Positions 10,278-20,133 of a stretch of DNA of 20,190 nt are shown here, piece after piece. Position numbers and translations under genes: made by a program. Position 1 is the first letter of the stretch. Every line of letters starts with the position of its first letter. The notes under the pieces are model-generated. The model was not told the DNA's origin, made no database searches, and saw only the letters and a list, made by a program, of their open reading frames with translations. Location: assembly GCF_000485595.1 (NCBI RefSeq), contig NW_014577101.1, forward strand, positions 247,610 to 267,799, in the 5' to 3' direction. This stretch comes from Priapulus caudatus. Taxonomy: Eukaryota > Priapulida > Priapulimorpha > Priapulimorphida > Priapulidae.

Positions 10278-10319
10278 ACGCTTTTATTCAAGGCTTATAC
10301 GAGCACAGCAGCTGACGCA

Positions 10320-10960
10320 ATAGGAGCGCTAAATGAGCAAAGAAGCAAGCACCTCTCGCACGCACCCATCACGCGTGAGTGATGCAGCAGCGGGTGTACA
10401 CGTGTCGTTGTATGGCGTGCGTCGTGTTGAGCGCATTAGGGTCTAGACAACATGCTGAGACGGCCATTGCCCGCCCCCGCCGCTGCCGCCGCTCCGCCTC
10501 CGCGTTTTTCCGATCGATGCTCACACGCGTGTCTTTCTACTTGCCAGACCACGAATCGTGACGTAACAGATCTGCGCTCGCATCTAAAAGCGGTTAGAGG
10601 GTGTTGCAGCAGCGAGGACTCGTCGCTACCGCGATACACACTGCAGTGACGACGCACGTGTCGACAAAAGCAGCGTATAGTCGGGACCTGCCGGCTGTGG
10701 ACACAGCGCGCACGCACGCGGGGTTGTTGTGTAAATAGCTGTTGGGTGAGTGGACTGCGTGCAGCGCGCGCACACACACACGCCATGGCCGTCATCGTGC
10801 CTGGTACGACAGTTGACTGTCGCTGTCTCTGCTGACGTCACTCGCCGCACTGGCGTCGCGGTGAATCGGTTCTTCCTGTCACGTGATCACACGACCGATT
10901 GCGATATCATGCGTACACAGAATCGAAACCAAGTCGCCACCGAACTGGATGCCGCGGTAA
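10320..10960. promoter_or_regulatory. CpG-rich region with CRE and E-box motifs
   Basis: CG-dense sequence with TGACGTCA (CREB/ATF) at 10833-10840 and TCACGTGA (E-box of MITF/TFE type) at 10879-10886, followed by a strong donor-like GTAAGT at 10957-10962. This could be a promoter with a first exon ending at 10956. No transcript start or conserved protein supports it, so it is a weak proposal. Confidence 0.25.
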
Positions 10961-10971
10961 GTGTGTGACAC

Positions 10972-10973
<2 letters not shown>

Positions 10974-11008
<35 letters not shown>

Positions 11009-11096
11009 CAAGAGCTTATAATAACTTAGGTTTATAATACCTTAGGTATACCTAGGTTTTATAAGCTCTTGATCGATATATATATATATACTAATA

Positions 11097-11131
<35 letters not shown>
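10974..11131. repeat. (TA)n, hairpin, (TA)n, (GA)n composite block
   Basis: TA tracts at about 10974-11003 and 11075-11090 enclose the hairpin at 11007-11073. A (GA)n tract (11102-11130) and a short G run follow. The outer TA tracts also pair with each other, lengthening the stem. Confidence 0.9.
11007..11073. repeat. Hairpin with ATCAAGAGCTTATAA arms
   Basis: Perfect 15-base arms at 11007-11021 and 11059-11073. The 37-base centre contains the repeated words CTTAGGT and CCTAGGT around GGTATACC, so it is itself partly palindromic. It resembles a small fold-back element (MITE-like). No internal gene and no clear target duplication, since the flanks are TA repeats. Confidence 0.8.
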
Positions 11132-11135
<4 letters not shown>

Positions 11136-12906
11136 TAGTGGGGTCAGGTGTCGCCCAGCCACATGCTGTGGTTGAGTTACAATGCAAGGATCTTATGACG
11201 GATGCTTGCATATATGATGCTGCGATTACACGCTAGCTGCGCGCACTACCTACTTATTACAGATGTTACGTGTCCGTATTAGAAATGTCGTCGGTTTGTA
11301 GTTACTACCAGTGAACGTGAACGTGTAGGCGCTAGTGAACATTTAGGTTAACGATGAAAATATACATCCTATACGTATTATAAACATTGCGGGTGATGGA
11401 CTGTGTGTGCGTATAAGGTTATAAATGTTATTATACTAGTACGGTTAGATGTCGGGGTATTTACATATCTCGTCACGCGCGTGCGCACTCGCCCTAAACC
11501 AGTGACCATAAATAGTGTTGGTCTCTTATTGTCTACCAGCAGTAAAATATTTTTAAACGCTTTTCGTCCCAAATAACAGGAATTAGCTAATCCGTTGTAA
11601 GCGGTCCATGATAATTATTGTGTGAGGTATACGGGCAATTCAAATGATCCTGGCTTGAGATCAGCTTCATGATAAACCATTAGGTTTATGTTATCTGCAC
11701 GACGAATTTAGTTTATGAGTTACATGTTTAGTTGATGAGGAAGTATGCTCTGTAGACTGTATATTAGGGGTTTTATCCATTTTGACAAAGAATAATTAGA
11801 TAGTTATTTCAGCCTAATGCCATATTTTTCTATACATCAAAATTTCAGAAGAAACTGTGATAGTTTCCATTGTAATTAAAGGTTTTCACCAATAAATAAT
11901 CAAATAGCGTAAAGATGCGATCGATCCTAACGTTCTTCCCAACAAAAAATCCAACATTCACTTTGACTGTGGCTGTCATTTTTTTTTATCTCGCACGGCA
12001 TTCGGAGATTTCGCAGACGCGGCGACCCGAATTGACCAACGTGCAGAGATCTAATTGGTGGCTTACAGAAGGAAGCCTAGCTAGCGCTGCATTATGGCGC
12101 TACACACCTGCTCTCTGCCCACTCACTAAAAGCAGCGGTTTGGTGGCAACATATGCGCACACACTACCGAGATGCTAATTCTCTTCAAACTGGCTGCTCT
12201 AAAATGAAACATAAAAAACGTGTAAAAATCAATGTCAATAAAAACATGCAAAAACAAATAATTGTTTACAACCGTTGCCCTCTGGCGGACTGCCCTCGAT
12301 CATTCATATAGTCTTCATAAGAACAAGATATTAATGAGCTTGAGATCTAAAAATTAAACTCATGCAACATTTAGTTTATTTTAGCGAAATGCGCGGTTAA
12401 TGTACTAAAACACTATATATTATGAACCGCCAAGCGGAAAATTATCTCTCTTGGCGTAGGCCTAATTAGTAAGATCGTTCTTTTTGCATTGAACGTGTAG
12501 TGAACATGCAATCATGCCGTAACTATAATTCAATGCCTCGTCCAAGTTCCTCTAACTCTCGCTTTAGTCTGTCCTTGTATCTGTTCCAGTTTCATTTCAT
12601 GATGGTATGCGAAGGGGGGGGGCTACGCTAAAACGGAGAAAAGAACAAAAATATTATTGCAAACTACCGGGACCGTTTTCATGCGCAGCCGATGCATGCG
12701 GCCGGTGACATTTAAGAGCTTATCACGTAAATTTAATTAAAATTTTATAATAGATACTGAATTTGTCCACTGTTCGACTCGGCGATTGCTTGTTTCTTCA
12801 TGTTTCAATAATCGGTGAGATTTCGCCCCGCATAGGCCTACCGCACGTTTTCTTCCCCCGCTGTAGTGACGGAATCGAGTGGTGCGAACTAGAATCAGCG
12901 CGTCTG
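11132..12906. other. Long unannotated stretch, no gene seen
   Basis: AT-richer single-copy-looking sequence. A forward frame at 11915-12178 (87 codons) has a hydrophobic patch but no recognised family. Other items are TAGGCCTA at 12457-12464 and 12833-12840, and a nine-G run at 12614-12622. No RNA gene is seen. Confidence 0.5.
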
Positions 12907-12936
12907 CTTCTGCTGCCTGCTATACTGCAGCAGAAG
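12907..12936. repeat. 10-bp inverted repeat
   Basis: CTTCTGCTGC and GCAGCAGAAG are perfect 10-base arms around a 10-base loop. It lies only eight bases upstream of the larger hairpin at 12945. Confidence 0.75.
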
Positions 12937-12944
12937 TCGCATAA

Positions 12945-12991
12945 TACCAAGAGCATATAAAGAAGGGTTATTTCTTTATATGCTCTTGATA
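12945..12991. repeat. Hairpin with ACCAAGAGCATATAAAGAA-type arms
   Basis: Twenty-base arms (12945-12964 and 12972-12991) pair with one mismatch around a seven-base loop. The arm shares ATCAAGAGCNTATAA with the hairpin at 11007 and ATCAAGAGCNTATAAAGAAG with the solo arm at 8590. No terminator or tRNA-like character. Confidence 0.85.
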
Positions 12992-13641
12992 ATACGTAGG
13001 CGGAGCGCTAATTCCCGCGAAAACAGTAACAACAAATATTTTCGGAGAACTTTTTCTTTCACAGATTATCGCAGTAATTATTTTATTCCGCGAAGTAGTA
13101 TAACAGAGAGGGGCTCTGTATATACGCAACGCGTAGGCGCCGAGAGATAGCTAGCTAGCCTCCGCATCGTGCGCCCACACCTAGCGCCATTTGCGCTAGA
13201 CTCTAGTTTAGACTCTAGTTAGATTAGTACTCTTATGACCTTTTTTGTTCAACCACGAACGCGAGCCGTCTTGGGAACGTTTCCACTGGTTGGTTTCTGC
13301 TACAGTCAGCATTAGAGTGTCTATGGTGGCGGTAACTGTTCCAACATAACGATATATTATAAGTTTCCCATTGTTTGTCTTCTAACGTCGTAAAGTTTAC
13401 GTCTTAGCAAACATGTAGCGGAACTGCTCCCCAACTAAATACATACGAGTAAGAAACAGCGACTGTTTGACTTTGCATGCAATACTGCACACGACACCAT
13501 GCATTGGGTGTACTGATTGCGAAAGAGGCCGGCCACTTAAATCGACATTTTTTACAATTTACAGAAAGTCTTTACACTGCGTCGCACTATGTTATGGGCA
13601 CCTACAGCATATACGGAGCCTATATTCACGCTCAACTTCAC
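12992..13641. other. Unannotated stretch with a 12-bp tandem
   Basis: The only exact structures seen are TAGACTCTAGTT repeated head to tail at 13197-13220 and a small ACAGAG/CTCTGT hairpin at 13103-13119. No gene is recognised. Confidence 0.5.
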
Positions 13642-13661
13642 TATATATATATATATATATT
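13642..13661. repeat. Short (TA)n before repeat C2
   Basis: A TA run ends directly at the left edge of repeat C2. The left edge of C1 has no such run, so the junction is copy-specific. Confidence 0.8.
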
Positions 13662-13817
13662 TGCATGTCGCAATTCAGATGGGTCGCGTGGCAGCTAGAA
13701 CGAGCGAGCCGCCATCCACCATCTTTGATTTGACGTCATAGCGCGTGCGAGCGGCGCACTGACATTGTTGCTCTCTGCAATCAGTAATATATATAAATAA
13801 AATAATATATATATAAT
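13662..13817 (+). repeat. Repeat C2, 156 bp (copy of 9118-9273)
   Basis: Same length as C1, with two base changes and no gaps. TGACGTCA is at 13731-13738, the same offset as in C1. It runs straight into unit B through the shared TA-rich tail. Because it has no gap differences, it marks where the error-rich pattern of unit B begins. Confidence 0.93.
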
Positions 13818-14606
13818 GTGTGTGGTGTTATATTTGGGATGCGTCGCACATATTACGTATGCATAATTAGTATTAAACAAATTTAAGTAAAAAGTAAGTT
13901 GAGAGACAACGCGATACTCTTGCGGTTCCCCGTGCCAGCCGCCCTGTTCCAACTCAGCGTATTATTTTATCAAAGAAGCGAACACAAATATTTTGATAAC
14001 TGCTGTTTCGTTCCAGGCGTGTAAGACTTGTAGACGTTTGCCATCAATTGGCCGAGACACTTTCCATTTATAAGGAGTTATTTCCGTCGAAGGTTACATT
14101 TGTCACGTGATATTACTAACACATGCGGACCTCGGGGGAGTATTTATCGACGCTACATTTCAACAAAATAAGCACGTAACGTGTTTGCTCCAAGCAAATG
14201 CATGAAATCGAAAGAAACCCTTTGGCGCTTTCGCACATGCAAGTTATAATCGAAGCGCGGAAGCCGTGGGTGGCGTTCCTAAAGTTTCCGTCTCGAGCCG
14301 CTTTCACTTCGTCAGACCGTGGATAATTTACGGACCGACCCCCAACGCGCTACCTCAACGTAACGTAGCCTATTGCGCTTCATGCGTATTTCATTACGCA
14401 AACAAATGTCCGCCGCATCGCTCCAATTTCAAAGCTGTCTGGATGCGGTCGGGCTGAAGGATGAAGTTTCATGGAAAGCGAGAACGTTGTCAACAGGCCC
14501 GAAGGCCGAGCGCAATTTGGCACGTACTAATGGTAAACCCGCCCCGGCTCTCTCGGGCGCAGGATGAGGTTTTAACAGCGCGCGCGATCATAAGAACATG
14601 GATTAA

Positions 14607-14631
14607 CAATCTAGAGTAATTTGCTAGATTG
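14607..14631. repeat. Small inverted repeat in unit B
   Basis: CAATCTAG/CTAGATTG arms, matching the hairpin at 5724-5749 in unit A with a one-base shorter loop. Confidence 0.5.
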
Positions 14632-14711
14632 CCGGGTGCTGGCGATAAATCATGCGGGTCGACGGCGGCCGGGCGTGCGGTACTGTCGACTGAGTCGATG
14701 ATCATCGAGTG

Positions 14712-15033
14712 TGTCTACACACGCACGCACGCACACATACGCACGCATGCACACGCACACGCACGCACATACAGAAACACACACGCGCGCAAGCACGCAC
14801 AAACACGCGTAGGCACGCGCGCACACAGACATACATGCGCGCATGCGCACACGCTATTGCTTCCATCATCCCGGTATCCCGTTAGCAATCGACGTGGTCC
14901 CGTTCTTTTATCCTCTCTAGTTATATTTATTTTATTATTGAACTCCTTCTCTCTCTCAAACACACCCACACACGGATGCACCCACACACTCACACACGCA
15001 TATACACACGCGCACACACGTACACGCACGCGC
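14712..15033. repeat. AC/ACGC-rich tracts in unit B
   Basis: Blocks at 14712-14853 and 14958-15033 correspond to 5832-5978 and 6084-6176 in unit A, with cleaner periodicity. The first contains CGCGCATGCGCA, an NRF1-like word that is broken in unit A by a base difference. Confidence 0.8.
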
Positions 15034-16230
15034 AGGTGACCGCGGAAAGCTAACCGACATCTCGACCTTAAATATCTGTTATGTATACACAGTTGACGCA
15101 TTGTTCACCGTAACCGCCCAGGCTGTGAGCACTGTTATTGCGAGACAGAGTCACTGTTATCGTGCGCACCAATATTGTCCACACATCTGACCGACGCGTC
15201 CACAATTCTCGTTACGAACACCTTTTCACATGAAGATTACTGTTGTAATCAACGCCATGTGCGCGTATCCGGTCGCCTGCTTGTGGCGTGCCCCGCAGAA
15301 GTGGTGCTTGGTCGTGGTCGTGTAGAATCAGGTAGAGGGTAATGACAGAGAACGGTTTCTGACGATGCTTGTGACTTGAAGCGCACATGACATGGCGTAC
15401 GCGGAGGTTTACGTTAGTTTCTCTCTGAACCGGATCGGCTGTGTAGAGGCATCGCTTTTCGCGTTGCTCGACAACAAAAACAGACAGTGCATTAACAGCA
15501 ATGGCCACCCATGCTGTGATACATCGTGGATCGGTGGTGCAGTAACGTGTGAAGACACGATATGCGATTATTGTACCCGATAGCTTCACTATTGAAACTA
15601 TTGATATTGATTTGATTGATATTGATTGAATTGGACAATGCGTGCGAATTACTGCAAATGATTACTGCAAAACTTAGTGCTGCAATGACAATGAAACTTA
15701 GTTCGCGATGGCACGACTGAAAAGTATATAGAGCTGTAGTGTGAGCGAATTCCATGGGTGGGTGGAATTTGGTTACATATAGCTGAAAAATTACGGTGGA
15801 TACATTTTTGAAATAAATAACCTACATCTATGGATATAATGAATAAATTATTTTGATTTATTATCTATTATATTTGATCTTGGTTTCCTGTATTTAGCAG
15901 ACATATTTTTTTTATTTTCTTCTACAATTTAGTAGGTGGTCCATGCAGCTTCCGCCTTCCTCCCACCGAGGTCTGTGGCCCCGGTGTGCGTGACACACAT
16001 GCTTGCAGCTTATGTCGCTGACAGTTGATTCCTGATTGTGTACAGACTGGCCGCGCGGTTGGCTAATTCATTAGAGGAACCTGGAGCGGCTGGTGCTGTG
16101 GGTTCGGCGTACCGTTTGGCATCGCAGTGTGAAAGGCGACCGTCGCTCCGCGTGCGAATCAACCAACGGCTTGTTTATATTCGCGTGGCTGTCGTCGCCA
16201 CGGCGACCACGTGTTGTGCAATCACCGTAC

Positions 16231-16374
16231 GTTCGTGCGTGCGCGCGTGCGTGCGCGTGTGCGCGTATGTATCGGTGTCTGTGTATGGGTATGTGCATGT
16301 GCATTTTGCATGTGTATGTTTCTGTGTATGTGTATGTGCATACGTAGGCCTATGTATATGCGCGCGTGTGTCCG
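16231..16374. repeat. GT/GCGT-rich tract in unit B
   Basis: Counterpart of 7409-7556. It contains TAGGCCTA at 16345-16352, where unit A has TAGGGCTA. Confidence 0.75.
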
Positions 16375-17035
16375 TGTGGATGAGAGGTGCGTCTGTGTTG
16401 TGATTCTTGGAAAAAAAACCGATCGAGCAAGCAGGCCAAGCGGCCCTTGTTTATAATTTACGGCCTCGTGTCAATTTATATCTCGACGAATTTGCCGGGG
16501 TTTATCGTTACTGGATGTGTCACATCAATCCTCAACGGTCCCGTTACAGCATCCTTGTACGGAACGGTACCTAACCGCATGATCCGGGAATACATCTTTC
16601 TTAGGGCCACCTAGAGGCGATTAATAACAGAATGCCGCGATAACTGCTCCGTCCGATCTGTTGTCTATCGTAGGCCATGTAGCCACTGCTTCTTGTCGGA
16701 AACAACTACTCGCCCGTCAGTTTAGCGCGTCATAGAAATATAGCAGCGTTCCGCGTCCGGTGGGGTAGCTATATGTAAACAAAATGAATAGGGACACGCG
16801 GTGTGTGCTTGCAGGCGCATACTCGGAGGGGGGGGGGCGCATTCACTCCAGCGCGCGCATGCACACGCGGACGCACACACCCACGCACACACAGATAGAG
16901 AAAGTGAAAGAGCGAGAGAGCGAGATACCCACAAATAAATAGAAATATTTTAACGACACAGCAGTATGCACATTTGCAAAAAAACATTAGTGTGTTTATC
17001 ATTTGTTCATTGAATTCCGCATACCTGCACACAGG

Positions 17036-17102
17036 CTATGGATGTATATAAGCTCACATTGTGATACTATGTATGATACTATGGATGTATATAAGCTCAC
17101 AT
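17036..17102 (+). repeat. 24-bp motif repeated at the right end of unit B
   Basis: Word containing GGATGTATATAAGCTCACAT at 17036-17059 and 17079-17102, followed by a partial TATAAGCTCACAT copy. Matches the pair at 8250-8315. Confidence 0.85.
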
Positions 17103-17160
17103 ATATAAGCTCACATTGTGTAAAACTTTGTTTTCATATTTTCATTTGAAACGCATTTTT

Positions 17161-17379
17161 TCCATCCATCCATCCATCCATCCATCCATCCATCCATCCA
17201 TCCATCCATCCATCCATCCATCCATCCATCCATCCATCAATCCATCCATCCATCCATCCATCCATCCATCCATCCATCTATCCATCCATCCATCCATCCA
17301 TCCATTTATCCATCCATCTATCCATCCATCCATCCATCCATCCATCCATCCATCCATCCATCTATCCATCCATCCATCC
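17161..17379. repeat. (CCAT)n microsatellite, 219 bp
   Basis: Tetranucleotide array with about five substituted units (near 17239, 17279, 17305, 17319 and 17362) and no phase shift: TCCA starts stay in the same register from 17161 to 17341. It begins exactly where A/B similarity stops. In translation it gives a His-Pro-Ser-Ile repeat, which I regard as spurious. Confidence 0.98.
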
Positions 17380-17600
17380 TGTCTTTCCGTTTCTACCTTT
17401 TTCCCCACACTTATCCACCAGTCGACCTTTTTTTTCTCTTTTTTGCGTGTCTGTCCGCCTATCTGTCTGGTTGCCATTCGTACGTCCGTCCGTTTATATT
17501 TGTTCGTCTCTGGGTCTTTCTCTTTATGTCTGGCGGCCTGACTGGACTGGCTGGTTGTCTGTCTGTTTAACTTACTCGCTCCCTTTTTCTCTCTCCTGCC
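17380..17600. repeat. Degenerate pyrimidine-rich tetranucleotide sequence
   Basis: CTGT, TCCG and TCTG words recur without a strict period, as in a decayed extension of the neighbouring CCAT array. No gene is visible. Confidence 0.5.
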
Positions 17601-18329
17601 TCGTTTCTGCTTCAGACTACGCCTACGTTAGTGTCTCGCATTGGAAATGCATAGCAAAGTAAGAATGTTATTATCTAGCGTAAGAACTCCAGACAGTCGG
17701 AGAGAAAGAATATTTCAATACATACGACATGTTTTTCTTAATAAATAAAACTGCAGAGTTCTGTTTCGCTTTTCCGCGTGATCGATCGTGACATGCGAAA
17801 TAATCGATATCTAACCATAAAACAATTACGTAATAGAGGCGATAAAATGTTGATGTATATAAAACTCTCTTTTTTCAGTTTCGTTCCTATAGCACATGCA
17901 CCGCTAGCGAAACAAAGTCATTATAAGGTTGCAAAACGATACGCGTATACTCTGTGTATATGTCACTGATACCCAGAGCATTTGTCAACGGCATGTGAAA
18001 ACAGCAGTTGTCTGTTTTCTCAAAAATTGGTAGCCGTTTGGTTTGTTCATCCGATCCATTGCCGACATATATTCAACGCATCGGAATCATTCGGTTATAC
18101 TGCAAATATTCTAAATTGAGTTTTTATTTTTATAACGCTAACATTCCCGAGGGAGGCGCTATTGATTTTAGTACCGACATCGAAAAGGATATGTCTGGTC
18201 TGGACTGCCTCTTGGGGACTAGACATCATCATCCGACTGATGATGTAAACGGTGTAAAGCAAACTCAGCGCAGACTTGACATTTGGCAATATATTACCAA
18301 CTCCAAAGGGGAGTCAGAACCAGGCAGAC
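17601..18329. other. Unannotated stretch with a weak open frame
   Basis: The forward frame ending at 18415 stays open for about 135 codons. Its 18128-18320 part has a protein-like mix of residues (for example NIPEGGAIDFSTDIEKD), but it runs into TA-repeat translation, has no start in good context and matches nothing I know. It could be an exon fragment or chance. A perfect 9-bp hairpin lies at 18223-18246. Confidence 0.3.
18223..18246. repeat. 9-bp inverted repeat
   Basis: ACATCATCA and TGATGATGT are perfect arms around TCCGAC. No U run follows, so it is not a bacterial-type terminator. Confidence 0.6.
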
Positions 18330-18365
<36 letters not shown>

Positions 18366-18394
18366 CTCTCTCTCTCTATATTGAGGGGGGGGGG
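18330..18394. repeat. (TA)n, (CT)n, G-run composite microsatellite
   Basis: TA array to about 18365, a short CT array, then ten G residues (18385-18394). Resembles the composite blocks at 4834-4901 and 10974-11135. Confidence 0.93.
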
Positions 18395-18897
18395 TGCTCG
18401 GTGGCCGGAGGATAGAATGATAGATGCGTGATATCATCAGCGATGGCCGTGTGTGTCTCCGTCTACACAAGCGTTACTAGTCAAAACATGGAAACGAATA
18501 AAGGCAATTACGACACGTAACAACACGCGCAACAGCTGCTAGCTAATCTTATTCTCGCTCTTTTCTGGGTCGCTATTTATGTTGGCAGTTTCCACAGAGG
18601 CGCTGCCGTTGCCGTCGCCGCTGCTCCGGCCGTGTTTTGCTCTTTGTATCGCCAAATTACTGAGTAGAGTGCATTGCTACTGCCAGACGCAACCCTAGTC
18701 ACGATCTAACACAGGAAATTCCGAAAAAAAGTGTTAAACTCCGGCTTGTCTTGCGGGCGGTCTTGTCATATGTTGCTTCATGAGTTGTTCAGGCGTTGCT
18801 CTTTGCACTTGTTGTCGTGTTTTTTGGGCGTGTAGAATATCTGCTAGGTCGTGTTATGGCTTCAGCAGATGGAGCAGTTATGAAGATACCTGTCTTA
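18395..18897. other. Unannotated stretch, no gene seen
   Basis: Mixed sequence with a short GCCGTTGCCGTCGCCGCTGC run near 18604. No coding or RNA signal can be supported. Confidence 0.5.
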
Positions 18898-19045
18898 TGC
18901 GCGCGGTGTGCGCATGCGTGCTTGTGGGCGGGTGGATGCATATGTGTGCGTGCCTGTGGGCACATACGTGCACGCGCGTGTGCGTGCGTGCGCGTGGGCT
19001 CGTGTGTGTACGCGTGTCTTCGTGCGCGCGTGTGTATATATACGC
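18898..19045. repeat. Alternating purine-pyrimidine GT/GC tract
   Basis: GTGCGTGCGCG-type sequence, largely alternating, ending in TATATATACGCAC. It is a good Z-DNA candidate. Frames through it are Cys/Val/Arg-rich artefacts. Confidence 0.8.
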
Positions 19046-19310
19046 ACATCTCAACAACGCGTAGCTCTGGTTTGTTTTCGCGGATGTTTTGAGACACGTC
19101 GCATAATGTGTGCAGCATACGCGTGCGCGCCTGCAGGCGCGAAACATTAGAATTACTACGCTGTTATTAGTCTAGAAAACTCTACGTCTGCCGTATAAAC
19201 ACCGACTAACGTTCAGCAGCCCACGCTTCCCTCGAGACACAGGCGGTACTTCGCGGTAGCGTTTGTAACCACTAAGACACAAGAACATGTATTACACCTA
19301 CGCATAGAAT
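19046..19310. other. Unannotated stretch, no gene seen
   Basis: No repeat, motif or frame worth naming. Confidence 0.5.
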
Positions 19311-19370
19311 TATATATAGGCCTATATATATATAGGCCTATATATATATATATATATATATAGGCCTATA
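19311..19370. repeat. TA tract with three TAGGCCTA palindromes
   Basis: TAGGCCTA at 19317-19324, 19333-19340 and 19361-19368 is embedded in TA repeats, so the whole block is a near-continuous palindrome able to extrude as a cruciform. Confidence 0.9.
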
Positions 19371-19999
19371 AGGGTGGATAGATTTCCGAACAAAGGCCAT
19401 TATGTTTGCGGGAAACTATAATGCTTCTTGCAATCAGCACTTGGCGGTATGTAATCGGGTGCCCCACTTTCTCTATCAACATTCGATCGTTTCTAACACC
19501 CTTACAACAGGCGGACTCGCGCGGATGTTGTCACAACCACGTAAATGAACGCCATGAAGCCATGATTTTTTCAATATCCCACCCGTCGCCCATTTATAAA
19601 TTTTTCGCCTGCAGGGCTGCGTCTGGAATAATGTGAGCCATTTATAAAAAACGCTTGTCTTATATATCACATAATTTTTTACACATTCTTTTTGACAGCG
19701 CGGCATCTGGATTCTTTCAAATCAAATATCGAAGGCGGCGAATAGTTATATTTGTAACAGCTGGTCCTGTAACATTTCATGTCGACTTAGTTTCGCAACT
19801 ACATATGTAAATTCGCAAGAACACATTATACGTGTTGACATGTTGACATGTTGTTGAGGTTCGGTTGATATCTTCGTTGTGACGAGGCAATAACAGTCTG
19901 ATGGATTTTAGCGTCAATTGAAAGACGAACGCAACACTAACCTGACTATATATCCTTATCGAATGTGAGGATGACCATCCTAGCGTATAACCCTTGCTG
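19371..19999. other. Unannotated stretch, no gene seen
   Basis: AT-richer sequence with a short TGTTGACA tandem (about 19834-19850). Open frames under 80 codons on both strands show no recognisable family. Confidence 0.5.
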
Positions 20000-20007
20000 T
20001 TACGTGA

Positions 20008-20046
20008 GTAATGTAAACGTAAACATTACGTCTTGTAACGTAATGT
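20008..20046. repeat. Overlapping inverted repeats of GTAATGT
   Basis: GTAATGT (20008-20014) pairs with ACATTAC (20023-20029), and ACATTACGT (20023-20031) pairs with ACGTAATGT (20038-20046). The middle arm can therefore pair with either side, giving two mutually exclusive hairpins. Confidence 0.75.
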
Positions 20047-20055
20047 CTTACGGGT

Positions 20056-20133
20056 TCTCTCTTCCTCTCTCTCTCGCTCTTTTTTTCTCCCCTTTCTCAA
20101 TCTCCCTCCCCCCTCTCTCTCTCTCTCTGTCTG

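Larger units (their letters stand above)
13817..17159 (+). repeat. Duplicated unit B, about 3.3 kb (direct copy of 4902-8374)
   Basis: Second copy of unit A in the same order and orientation. Its AC/GT tracts are more regular than in A, and it is shorter, so this copy is probably closer to the true sequence. It still carries its own extra bases, for example in homopolymers near 14270-14290. No protein, RNA gene or terminal repeat is recognised. The left edge is C2 through a TA tract and the right edge is the start of the (CCAT)n array; neither flank resembles unit A's flanks beyond the TA tract. Confidence 0.93.

Noticed and set aside
5202-10886. TCACGTGA E-box copies at 5202, 10879 and 14103 as a regulatory network
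   Set aside because: Two of the three are the same site in the duplicated unit, so the recurrence is explained by duplication.
10750-10968. 72-codon frame ending near a GTAAGT donor
   Set aside because: It begins at GTG, is CA-repeat-like at first, and the well-placed ATG at 10785 is in another frame and stops after 16 codons.
14607-14631. Hairpin in units A and B as a transcription terminator
   Set aside because: The short 8-bp stem with no U run does not fit, and bacterial terminators are not expected here.
4902-17159. Duplicated units as a decayed protein-coding gene or autonomous transposon
   Set aside because: No frame is shared between the copies, and no transposase, reverse transcriptase, terminal inverted repeat or target duplication is visible.
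17161-17379. CRISPR-like array
   Set aside because: A pure tetranucleotide repeat with no spacers, in eukaryotic-looking DNA.
17116-17541. 141-codon frame with His-Pro-Ser-Ile repeats
   Set aside because: It is a translation of the (CCAT)n array; the reverse strand is equally open.
18008-18415. 135-codon open frame
   Set aside because: Part looks protein-like, but there is no good start, no recognised domain, and it ends in TA-repeat translation. Kept only as a weak note.
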